This document shows positions 1-11,960 of a DNA stretch of 64,000 bases, piece by piece. Numbering within the stretch: position 1 is the first letter of the stretch; every line of letters begins with the position of its first letter. Source of the stretch: Dermanyssus gallinae (lineage: Eukaryota > Arthropoda > Arachnida > Mesostigmata > Dermanyssidae); NCBI GenBank assembly GCA_003439945.1, contig QVRM01003914.1, forward strand, positions 118,512-182,511. The letters run 5' to 3'. The notes beneath the pieces were generated by a model. That model had not been told where the DNA came from. It saw only the letters and a program-made list of their open reading frames with translations, and ran no database searches. The translations under genes were made by a program, and so were the position numbers.

Positions 1-318
1 CCTTGGCGGTTATCGCTCTCCTTTTCTCGGTCGGTTGGCTTGCCACTTGAATTGGCATTTCCAGAGTGTTACGTCAGAAGTTTCACCTTGTTTTGCCTAA
101 CCATTATAGCTTAGAAACCGAGTGATCGCACATTGATGCTGTAAATGCAAATGTAAATGTAAAAATATATATGTTTTGTTCTTTTGAGTTGTGAGGTCTC
201 GGAAATGCATAACGCTACTGGCTTCTAGCAGCAGCAAACGTGGGACTCGCAAATCCACTAATACCGATACCCCATCACCCCAATCCGGAATTGTGTTGGG
301 ATTAATTACTTCGACAAA

Positions 319-679
319 GTCGGGTCCGGTGGCGTGGTGCATTCGTCAGCGCCTCGCATAGGTGCGCGGGTTTAAGCCCCACCGCTGCACATTTGTATTT
401 GTGGGGGTCCGTCGATGAAGTAATGCGTAAAGCAGTCCCGCGGACGTTAAATCTTAGCTGGGGGTCAGTCCGAATATTATAGATTACTTTCACATCCCGT
501 CGAGCCCGGTGGCGTGGTGGCATGCGTCTGCGCCTCGCAACCGGAGGAGACACATAGGTGCGCGGGTTCGAGCCCCACCGTTGCACATTTGTATTCATGG
601 GGGTCCGTCTATGAAGCAATGTGAAAAACAGTTCCGTGGACGTTAAATCTTGGCTGAGGGTCAGCCCGAAAACTTTTAG
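319..679 (+). repeat. tRNA-derived SINE, tandem dimer (family 1)
   Basis: Two copies of one SINE, about 319-498 and 499-679. Each starts near GTCGAGCCCGGTGGCGTGGT, which holds a pol III A-box-like TGGCGTGGTGG, followed about 45-50 bases later by a B-box-like GGTTCGAGCCC, then a shared non-tRNA body ending near CTGAGGGTCAGCCCGAA. The first copy lacks the segment ACCGGAGGAGACAC and has a decayed B box. The direct repeat ATTACTTCGACAAA occurs at 305-318 and 680-693, immediately outside the pair, and looks like a target-site duplication around the dimer. Confidence 0.85.
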
Positions 680-894
680 ATTACTTCGACAAAAGAAATA
701 GCCTATAAAAATCGTTGTCGATCGCGGTAGCGTCTGCATAATGCGATATTATCTGCAACTGCCTGCCTGTCGTCTGCTGAGCTGTTGCTGCGTGGTCGGT
801 ACCAAGTGTTTGGGTGGGACCGCGTTGCCAAAGCTGGCTGTGGTGTCTGCGTTCCTGGGCGGCAAAGCATCCCAGGTGCCAAAAAAAAAGGATG

Positions 895-1780
895 ATCAAC
901 GCTAACGTCGAGACTGTCGCGGTTGACGTGACTGCCCACTACAAACCCGTGCGTGATATTACCGCTTGTTGTACGTCACCAACTGACAGCGGCGATGTTC
1001 GACTTGGTCGGGCAGGATCGACGTATTCCATGCTGGACACTTTGTGCCTTACGCAAGTATCGTCTGCAATCCTTGGTATAGGCTACCGAGAATTGACTGA
1101 CATTACCTTGGTATGACGGGAGAGCTGTCAAACGAAAATGTTTTTCTCTAGTTTTGCATCCTTAAGAGCCTTTCACAACTTGCGACGTGCGTGGACCTAT
1201 CCGACCATCGTCCGGAAACACATTGGATATGCTGTTAACCAATGATAAAGACCTTGTGCCTAATCTACACGTCGCAGGGTCCCCGCGCAAGAGTCACCAC
1301 GACGCTATACGTTTCAAGCTGGATGTCACCGCGGATGAACCCCTTCGTCTGTCCACCGAGGAAGAGTTGCTGTGCGGCCCATCGGAGCGGGTTGGTCAGT
1401 TTTTCAGTCCACCGATTCTTGAAAGGCTGGTCGACATGCACGCAACTGCTTGAGATGCTTCAGAACTGCGGCAGGGCTATCGCTAGGCATAACCAGGTGT
1501 ATGGTACTTTCTTGGCTTCTCACAGGCCTTCGACGGGGTGATCACCGTCTTAACTTGTTAAAGCTTCGGCTACTGGGATTTCTAAGAGTGCAGTTGCTTA
1601 ATACAAGACTCACCATCGTAACGGACAGTTTGTTATACAAGTGGCTAACGCCTTCTCGCCGTCTGCATGCCCGCCGGGTACCACTCAGGGATCAACCGTT
1701 GGGCCGTTACTCTGGACGCTCTTTGTACCCAATAATAGGAGACATCTAGCAGACAGTTTGATGTAAAGGCTTTATGCGGT
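895..1780 (+). pseudogene. Decayed non-LTR retrotransposon (endonuclease and reverse transcriptase remnants)
   Basis: Three frames must be joined. The first part (about 895-1120) has VETVAVDV and HYKPVRD, like the strand preceding catalytic residues in APE-type endonucleases. At 1187-1330 the reading RPSSGNTLDMLLTNDKDLVP followed by SHHDAIRFKL matches the end of the LINE endonuclease domain. After frame changes, 1540-1700 gives LLKLRLLGF and then PPGTTQGSTVGPLLWTLFVP, the reverse-transcriptase motif normally read as PQGSxLGPLLF. Multiple stops and shifts make it a dead 5'- and 3'-truncated copy. It resembles CR1/Jockey-group elements, but the clade cannot be fixed by eye. Confidence 0.7.
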
Positions 1781-2153
1781 TTTGATGTATAAACTTTATG
1801 CGAATGTTATATAATATAATGTTTAAGTGAAGGTGCGATTAAGAATATACGCAGAGTACTCGTGGATCTAATTTTCAATACGATTTAGACATTGCACGGT
1901 TCAATGTCCAGATCAACAAGACACCGTATGAAAAAAAAATCCGTCATCTTAGCATAGTAATGTTTTAATAGTCAATGTTTATTATCAGTTATTGTACAGA
2001 GAGCTGTGTCAGCCCAGTACATCCACCACAGCGGTTGCTATCGAGTCCGTATTCAGCTTATGACAGTGCAGTACATAATAACGGCCAACATCCCATTTTC
2101 CAGAATGTTTACGAAGACAGCCTTCAATGATATACATTCTTCGCCTTAGCAAC

Positions 2154-2407
2154 TATAACGGTGCTAACAAAGCACGTGTCTACTCTGGGGCATCCCTTGT
2201 TCCATCTCTTGTGGACCTGTGAACCAGTGAACTGGTATAGAATTCATATCAGTTTAAATGTCTAAACAGCCTACGCCTTTTGCAGGACAGAAATATGAAC
2301 CATTGTTTACTGAGGGACCACCATTTAATGACAAGAGATGGAACAAGGGACGCCCCAGAGTAGTCACGTGCTTTGTAGATTGACCTGGCACGGTTAGCAC
2401 CGTTATA
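2154..2407. mobile_element. Foldback MITE with long imperfect terminal inverted repeats
   Basis: The left arm 2154-2211 (TATAACGGTGCTAAC, AAAGCACGTG, TACTCTGGGG, CCATCTCTTG) returns as its reverse complement at 2332-2407. The right arm carries about 17 extra bases (GTGCCAGGTCAATCT region). Both ends abut TA dinucleotides, as for Tc1/mariner-type insertion. No coding capacity. A 66-base (TA)n tract starts just beyond its right end. Confidence 0.65.
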
Positions 2408-2414
2408 TATATAA

Positions 2415-2418
<4 letters not shown>

Positions 2419-2484
<66 letters not shown>
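2419..2484. repeat. (TA)n microsatellite, 33 units
   Basis: Longest uninterrupted TA run of the left part, next to a foldback MITE. Confidence 0.99.
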
Positions 2485-2490
<6 letters not shown>

Positions 2491-5196
2491 ACTTCCTCTT
2501 TGAGGTTTTTATTTATATAACTTTGTTATGTTAGCACTTTGAAGTGAACAATTGTCTCTGCGCGAACGTGTAGTCACGGGTTCTCTAACCCGTTCTGGAC
2601 CAGTTCCTCTATCGAGTCGCCTCTTGGCACAGATCTGTGTCGCGAAAGGCTTCAAGAAGCATTGTCGCAGATATAACTTTTCTCATTTGAAGGTCTCCGC
2701 TAAACAACAACTGTACAATGGCTCACCTATCGACTTGAATATTATGGTCTGCTCGGGCACATGAGTCACTTTGACTAAACCTATTGTTTTTTTGTCTTAT
2801 TAGCGTAATGGCCAGTTGACTGTCGTTGCATCAATGAACTGTTTCAATTAAACATAATTGCGGATGGTCTCTTGGCTTGGCCATGATAAGAGAAATGTCA
2901 GCATAGAACACACGAGAAGCTTTAACTTTTCTCTTTTAAGGCTTGCCCAAGTTCTGTCGCGTACAGAGCAATTAGTAACGGGCTAGCTGTGTCCTTTAAG
3001 TAGCACTAATTGTTCTTTATTCCAATATCTTTTTCCGATAATACACTCCTGATAGTGTTGTAGATATTCGATGATACATAGCAAATTCGCTTCGATCAAG
3101 GAATTGCTCACAAGACCACCGCCCACCTCAATGCGACATTGCTTGGCACATACGTGCAATCCTCACAGCACTGCAAACAACTGTTGTTGTTGTTGTGGTC
3201 CGCTACCGCTGGTGCTTTTCGGCTGTTAATGTTGATGATGCTGTTATGATTGCACTTGTTGTTGTTGTTGTTGGTGTTGCCAGCTGGTTGGCGTTGATTA
3301 CCACTGGGTTTGAGCTAGTTTTGGTCTATTTGGCCAATGCGTTCATTCGTTTGGTTTTTGGCCTTGGTCGAAAATTCCCTCAAGGATTTGGTGTTTAGTG
3401 TTTAGCACTAACGGTCTCCGATACTTCGATCCAGGAACAGGGTCTGCAGTATGCTTCAATTGTATCTGGGATTAGATAGCGAACGTTTGAATGCACTACT
3501 TTAATGCATGTTCCACAAATTGCTTGGATGTTGCTTGCTGAATTTGTTTTTGGCGCAAGTTGCACAAAAGGAGCTCGGGTGGGCTTCAATGTTGCCGGCA
3601 ATCAGGAAGCTAATAGCCAGTGCGGAAGCTTTTAGTGCCTATGCTGAGGAGAGTCGACGACGAGGTAAGTGGGGAGGCACACTTACTGATACTTGATAAA
3701 GTCTTCGTTAACGGATTCCTGTGCAGAGTTGGGGTTTTGTGTGATGCCGCTTTTCATAGAGTTTCACACAGAAACTGCAATAATTTAATAGCCATTGCAA
3801 TCAGCTGACTGTTTAATTCCATTGGAATCAACACCTGTTGTTCTTGTTGTTGAGAATCCTGAGGAAAATGCTGGCAATAATCTCTAAAAATATCCCCAAT
3901 GAGTCCAATGTAAATAGCGATGAAGCGTGAGAACGCATTTAGATTTCCTAACTGCACCGTATTGGCGCGAGGGAACGTTCAGTCGTAATTGCATTTATAG
4001 AAGCGACGGATAGCTCGTGTCAGCTAAATATGTTATTGTGATCAATATAATGGAAATCATTTTCGTAGATACACGTAGTTTTCACTTATTTCTAGGCCGT
4101 ACGGGCTTAACATAAAAAAGACAGGTCCCGCCGTAGCCCTTGGAAAACTTTAGATCCAATAGTTGTATTGCCCTCTTTTATCCTACCTTAACTATCACAA
4201 CTGCCTGGACATCGATTGTATTTTGTAACGAGAATGTTATATTACCATAAATGTTGGCGTCGTTTTTAGTTTCGGATTGGTAATATGAGCATAATAAAAA
4301 CATAATGATCAACTTTATTTAGCCTATGCGAGATGACCTATGCCATGTGTTAACTTTAGCTAGCCAACCATCCAAAAACCAGACCAGAAGAAAAACCAGA
4401 AGGCCCCAATTTGTCTGGTCTATTTTCCTCCTTTCTTCGCCTCTATCGCAGAGGCTTTTAGAATGTACCGTATCTTTTTGTTTATGCTGCTATGTTAGGC
4501 TGGTTCTTCACCTCGCTTCTATTCTGTTTATCAGGAGTGCTGTTCATTTTTGTACACCCGTTGGAGCGTTTACACCGAATACACGCAATGTAGTTGTGGC
4601 TGGAGCAGGAAGGCGCGCTTCTAAGATTCCCCTGACGCTCCCACAGTTCTAATAGTCGAGTCAACGGAACTGCTCTATCGCATTGTTGAAGGTAATATAT
4701 ATAATTTCATGGAATTTCTGCACAGTACGGGTTTCATCAAAAACTTTCCACTTTATATAGTAATAAACGTGATTTTATGTTTTGCAAAATGTTTGAGTTC
4801 GAAAAACTTTGCCACAATTTTGTGCTCTAATGATTTGCATTTCAATGGGATCAATTGTCGGCCCTTTCTGTTGCGTGCTGCATATTAGTGTTGTCATTTC
4901 GACTTCAAGAAATATCCGTATGCTCTCAGAGATCGACCTTATTGTCTCCGCCACCATAAAGCCATACAGAGTAGTTCAGGCAATTTCGTTACAAGGGGTA
5001 AGTACGTTTACGTGCATCCTACACACTATCTAGATGCCCTGTCAATGTTAATGTCGGCTATATGTATATCCGGAGTGCTGTTAGCAAATATTTAGACAAC
5101 GTAATATGGGATACGGTAGCTCTTAGTAACGTTAGTAATATACATATACATAGAGTGTGAGAATGAAAGTCTCACGATTCACTATAAAACAGTATA

Positions 5197-5202
5197 TTTA
5201 TT
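5197..5202 (-). promoter_or_regulatory. Candidate polyadenylation signal of mRpS18B
   Basis: AATAAA on the minus strand about 41 bases after the mRpS18B stop codon, the first such hexamer downstream. A very short 3' UTR is plausible for a ribosomal protein gene. Confidence 0.6.
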
Positions 5203-5242
5203 AGCTTAATTATTAAATGTACACGACTGTGCATCATTTCTT

Positions 5243-5558
5243 CTAGATGAAGTCTTTCTCCGTCGACTGTCTTAACTGCGGGTAGAACTCCTCATAATTG
5301 TAATGCCTAAATGGAACCTCGTACTCCATCAGACCTAGAAAAGAAAAAACAGTCACAATGTCTAATAAATATGTGACTAGTTATAATACGATGACCCAGT
5401 TCAACCCTGAAAGCTAACGGCTAACTGCCTTTGAGCACTTAAGAATATTTAACATATATATATATATATTACTGAGAAGATTCTAATCAGTAGATTGTTA
5501 ACATACGTATGATATACTTGGTATTCCTTAAACTAGTGATTAAGTTTGGTTTAACTTC

Positions 5559-5609
<51 letters not shown>

Positions 5610-8600
5610 CATTCATATCGTTATGTACTTATTGCGAGCTATGGTATAACTCAGCAAGAAAATAATTTCTCCGGATGGAGGACGCGGAAACGTCTTGTTT
5701 AGGAGAGAGAGTGAAGTTTATAAAAGTAGTTATTCTGCCTTTTTTATCCTACATAATTGTGCGAAATCTACGTTTGCGGGAGAACCAGTTAACGCATGAA
5801 GGAACCAAATTCTGCACAGCGGAAGACACTTCACTGGCTTGCGTAGCGAAAAGCGAATAGTCAGGTTAAAGAAAGTCGTAAAAAGCCGATATAGTACGTT
5901 AACGCTTGTTCATGAAAATGCGTTAACGTAAGACATAACAAAAAATCGGCTTTTTATGGCTTCCCTTAATCTGGCTATTCGCTTTTCGCTACGCAAGCTA
6001 GCAGAGTGTCTTCGTTGTGCAGAATTTTCCTCCGAACACGCCGGTAGAATTGGTTCTCCAGCAAACGTAGTTTTCGCACAACTATGTAGGAGAAAAAGGC
6101 AGAATAACTACTTCTATAACTTTTACTCTCTCTCTCTCCTAAACAAGACGTTTTCGCGTCCTCCTTCTATTGGGAAAAATGTATTTCTTGCCGAGTTCTA
6201 CCAAACCTCGAAATAAGTACATAACGATATAGATGACTCTATATATATGCTGTGTTGTGATAAAGGCATAATTCTTTAAAAACGCGCTCATAAATAGATT
6301 CTGCAACTGTAGATGTATTTACCTAAATCGTAGGCCTTCATGATTGCCAACTCGATATTGAACTGAACTCTTTGACATACACCTGAAAATTGAGATGCAC
6401 TCAGTTAGTTTGCCAGGTATAAACTCATTTAATTAGCGACAAATGGCAGGTTTACCTTGATACTTAAATAGTACTTTAATAAAATGTAACTGGTATACGT
6501 ATAATGAATCTTACAATCTGTACTTAAGTAACAATTGCGAAAGTAATCTTTAGAAACAATAAATTTTTACCTTTTACCCAAAGGCTCAAAGATGACACTA
6601 GATCAAAGACTTCAAATTATAGATAGTTTTTATCACTCTAATCGCCACTGCGATGATTGTGTAATTACCAATGACGCCTATGAGCTTCAGAAAAAAAATT
6701 CAAAAGCCAAATCATGGTAAAGCAATCTTACTAATTTGAAAGTGATTCCCACGCAAGCGAGCTCCACGAAGAGCGCAAAGTCACATAACAATAAGCACAA
6801 CAACGAAAATGTAATGATATATTTGAGGCTATACATGTATTTATGTAGATGCATGCAAACGTATGCATATAAGAAAAAAACAGTGAATAAAAGTGACAAA
6901 TACTTTCGCCCTTAAATTAATTTCTTTTGTATTTTTTATTTCAAGCATACAGTGTGTGCAGTACCTTCTAACATGATAAATTAACTGCTTTGACTAGCTG
7001 AGTTATTATTTGTACGGCCACTTATCTGTGTTACCCTTACTCGTTGTAGCATACAGAACGTTGGAAAGAGCTTACCGGTTTTGTATGCATCATAAATCTG
7101 CCCTGTATATGGCGAGATGAACTGATTGAGGAGGCGCGTGTTTTCATGATGGACAACCAAGTACTCGTCGCGGCAGATTGGACACGGGTTGCCTGTCATT
7201 ATGTTACGTCCTCGCTGAAACCACAAAACTGTCCGTAGAAATCTAGCCATGTCTGGGCTATACGTATCAACGTATAGCCCAGATATTGTCCCAACATAAA
7301 CATATGGCAAACTTCTAGTTTGGGCGTTCGAGTTGACGTCCACTCCGACGCAAGGCTCATCCAGGCAGACATCGTGAAAGCAAATTAATTTATATGTTGC
7401 GTAAATAGTATATCAGAGCAGTTGTCCGCCAGTTTTACTGTGAGTAAAGCTTTAAGGGCAATTTTATCTTAGAGCATCAGAAGGAAATGGCGAAGGAAAT
7501 TATTATTGTTCATGCTACCTCATCACTGAAGTCTCTGTTCACTGTTGTAGTGTAAGCCTTTATGTACAACTTACTGCATTCTTCTATTTCTCCTTATAAG
7601 CTTGAATAGATGTAAATCGCAGACAAGTTATATGAGACTATATGTCTAAGCAACTGCATATAAACATCAAGAATCTTTATAATGAAGTGGCAAAAAACGA
7701 TGGCTTTCTTCAGGCCCCCTGTCCTGGTCCGCGGTGGAAACCTGACCTCACTCAATTGAGCTTGGTTAGATAGTATGTGCAGATCCCAGTAAAAAACTTG
7801 TTCTGGTCACTACTGCGCTGTCGCGTAAAATGGCAGCAATGAATACGGTAGCCAAGTATGTTGCGGCCAATTAGTGTTGTGATATTATTGTAGTCAATAC
7901 AAGGATCGTAGCTGCATAAAAATAAATGCTTTGCTAAGCCAGGGCAGTGTGCTGCATGAAACCTGAACTTAACCCGTTTGCGTGATTTTCTATGCAAGCT
8001 ACGTATAGAGAGTACAGGAAGGGTCAGTTTCTGGCAAGGAAAACGTCTCTGTGCTTTCTCTCTCTCTCTCTTTCTATATATATATATATATATATACTTG
8101 TTGCAGTGCTAGCCCCAAACGCATTGTCGCGGTTTGCTGAGGTTCTTCAAAACCCACTGCGGGCATACCTTCCGGTAACCCAACCTGTCGTGTCCAATTC
8201 TCCGCACTCGACAATGCTGAACCCCACCATTATTGCCAATATTCGTGTTGCAAGACGCCGATCACTTCTCATCAGGTCGTTTAGCTCTCGATCGAAGAGT
8301 CCGAGCGTGATTATCGTGTTTGGCTAACCTGGTCTCGGGTGATCACTCAAGCGCCCCGGCCTTCACGAAAACCGGCACATCACTTTCTCACCGACTCGTC
8401 GGACACACAGTCTCCTACGCAAACATGCACTATCCGGCGATGACTATCGGCCGGTTGGACACCCTCCGCAGTCACAAATCTGATGACACCTCGGCGCCTC
8501 AATCGTCAAATTTTGCAATTCTCACACGCGCCAATGTCGCGCCAATTAGGCGGGATACAACTGACTGGTTCTACTCTGCCTTATGCGCAAGTACCAGCGC

Positions 8601-10457
8601 TTGCGCACAAACACGCTGAACACTCCATTACCGTCCCTAGATGTCTCACTACGTTATCCCAAAGAGGCATCGTCATCAAAGAACTTCAACCGATTGTTAC
8701 TTTTCGTAAATTTTCGTTTGAGCACATTGTTGCAGCTGTATGTTGCAGTTGAATCTACCTGCCACGAATTTAGAGCGGCCTCAAGATACAACCAAAAACA
8801 ATATATGTGTCTACCAATTAAGATGTGAAAAGCAGCTTGACAGCACCGACATTTTAAAGAGATTATACAAACAAAGTTTACTTCTCAACTCATTGCTCCG
8901 ACAATAGATGCCACATTTTCACTCTGCGTGGCCAGATAATTGCTGACTTTTACCCCACATACTCAGTGGCCTGGTTTTCAGCTGTTGATATATATATATA
9001 TATATATATATAATTGTTTTTGAGACATGACGACGTCTGTGATCGCGTGGCGCGTCTTCTCCACGAGAGGGGTCATGAGGTGGTTCGTGAGCGAGTATTC
9101 CGTCGATCGGGCGCACCGGGTATAAAGCCCGACCTCGTAATAACAAAACCTACTGAGGTCTGGGTTTTAGATGCCAAAGATTGTGGCCCGAATAGGGACC
9201 TGGCAAAAGCACGGCAGGACAAGATCACCAAATATGACGTCGAGTTCCTAATAGCGGCGCTCCCCAACCCGAAAAAACCTCGCAGATTAGGATCCATCAC
9301 TATCTCTATGAGTGGTGTATGGGATTCCGAAACTGCGAGTACGCTCTTGGGGCTCGGCGTCACGAAGAGGAATCGTATGAATTTTACCGTCTTAACGTAA
9401 CGTTGCAAGAGACTTTGAGGATATACCGCTCGCACTGAGTTCACAAGAGCGGCGGCTACCATCAAGCAAGGACACGGAGAGCTGATTCTAAACCTCACGT
9501 GACACCATTTTTTACCACCATTTTTATTAAGGCGAGCACTACCGAGTGTGCAAACGTATTGTAAATGATTAATAAAGCATCACAACATTTTCTATATATA
9601 TAGTAAAGTACGAACCACGCAGCTTTCGCGAGTTTTGCGAGGTGCGAACTGTCCCTTGAAATTGCGTCGGTACGTAGTCCAAACTGGTTCATCTCCGTAG
9701 ACCTCAGCATAGGCTGAGCTATTCAGGTAGCGTTGACTTGTCTCGACCGGGTGAATGTTGTATGGTTTTATCTGCAATCGTTAAGCAGAAATTAGATCAG
9801 GCCAAGATATATTTGACGTTAGGGGAAATAGAATAATTGACAACTGTTATCGTTGTACATAAGGAAGCACGGCAATGCAAGTCACCAGCCAGCACTGGCA
9901 AATAAAACAGCAAACCAATGACCAAACAAATGATGATACGGGAGATGCACCGATATACGATATTATGATAAATATTAAGTGCAAACGCATTAAACGTGCT
10001 TCTTACTTTACCGTGCGTAAAGGTGAAATAAAGCAAACAGCATACCAGTTTTCTAATGTCCATACCGATTAGCACGTCACTACTAACGATAAAAGGTCTA
10101 ACGTGAAATTCAATTACTTCACATGAACAGGAATCCAAAATGCCTAATATTTGCAAAAAAAATCTTAATGTAATCGACTTATACAGCTTTCACTGATACT
10201 GCTACTTGGTAGATATACACATAATTGCCAAGCAGAAAAAGTTTAGAATTTTAGTTACCTTAGACTTTATCCGTTTCGCCTTATCACTGCTGGCATCGTG
10301 ATTTGCCTCGCAGAGTAATCGACTTGACGTGGAAAACCATCGCTGAAAACAACGCAGTAAATACAATTATGTTATTCAATCAAGCAGGCCTAATTAGTGA
10401 CATATAATAGCAATCGAGCTGATGAAATGCATAGCTTATAACTAAACAGCGCCGCAG

Positions 10458-10492
<35 letters not shown>

Positions 10493-11241
10493 TTTAAAAA
10501 TCACTATATGTAGTACGTACAAACATATATTGCATCATAATCATTTTTAGAAACGCATGTCAATCCTGTTGGTGAGGTGACAGCGCAACACTACAGTGCT
10601 ATCTTGCACACAACCTGTTACAATATTTAATGTTTGTAAAAGCCAAGTGATACAGATTTGCATGTCTGTGTATGCCGAAGTTTGTATGAAAAAAAGGCAG
10701 GTTTTACGGCGTCAAGTACCGCTAAATGCGAGATACTCCTTTTCGTGTGAAGCAATTGGTGATGATGCCTAGATGGCGAAGCACTCGGCTAGAAGTTCGT
10801 GATTTTGGTCTTTGCAGTTTTGATTTAGAAACCGACTTATAGATAGGCTATTCTCATCTTCTCTCACATAATCTGCCAATGTAGGTTGCGCCTGCTGGAG
10901 GTTGAACCTGTCAGCTGCGTACAGCTGATGGTCTTTACGGCCAGACGTTAGTTATGTAGCGAAATAACGGAGAACTGACGTTGCAGTCCTGCGCGAAACC
11001 AGTTGTCTCTCTCTTATACATGGCTGCTTTGCTAGTTCATGTCGTAAATTACTTGCGGAACTTGCAGTCTGTCCTTTATGAGTTTCAGAACACGCCCTGA
11101 GACCCCAATCTCGGCTAACTTAAGCAGCTCACGTGCTCCAATATGAATTGATTGTGGTCCAAAGCTCTATAACGCACTGTATAGAAACTGATTTGCACTG
11201 CAGCCGGTGTTTGTTCAATGCTGTCCTGTGCATTATATATA

Positions 11242-11288
<47 letters not shown>

Positions 11289-11913
11289 AGCATCATACTA
11301 TAATTGCTAAAGCATCATGGCACAGTGAAATAATATAAGTTGTCTGTTGCTCTTGAAAACTATTGGATCGCCAAACATTATCTTAGGAGAGATTGGAGGC
11401 AATATGCATAGCATGATAGGTAGTTACTCATAATAGGCCATGCAGAGCATGAAGTCGCATATCCAAGCGTTACGTAATGCCCACAGATGTATGTGTTTAC
11501 AGTTCAACACTTTATTGCTCAAGTGGGGGAAAAACACACATAATCTGCCAATGTAGGTTGCGCCTGCTGGAGGTTGAACCTGTCAGCTGCGTACAGCTGA
11601 TGGTCTTTACGGCCAGACGTTAGTTATGTAGCGAAATAACGGAGAACTGACGTTGCAGTCCTGCGCGAAACCAGTTGTCTCTCTCTTATACATGGCTGCT
11701 TTGCTAGTTCATGTCGTAAATTACTTGCGGAACTTGCAGTCTGTCCTTTATGAGTTTCAGAACACGCCCTGAGACCCCAATCTCGGCTAACTTAAGCAGC
11801 TCACGTGCTCCAATATGAATTGATTGTGGTCCAAAGCTCTATAACGCACTGTATAGAAACTGATTTGCACTGCAGCCGGTGTTTGTTCAATGCTGTCCTG
11901 TGCATTATATATA

Positions 11914-11960
<47 letters not shown>

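Noticed and set aside
505..600. tRNA gene suggested by A- and B-box motifs
   Set aside because: Same sequence in four places with a common non-tRNA body, no convincing cloverleaf, and target duplications at one copy: a SINE, not a tRNA gene.
302..739. Minus-strand open frame of 145 codons
   Set aside because: It is a translation of the SINE dimer; the same peptide pattern reappears opposite the SINE at 51105-51286.
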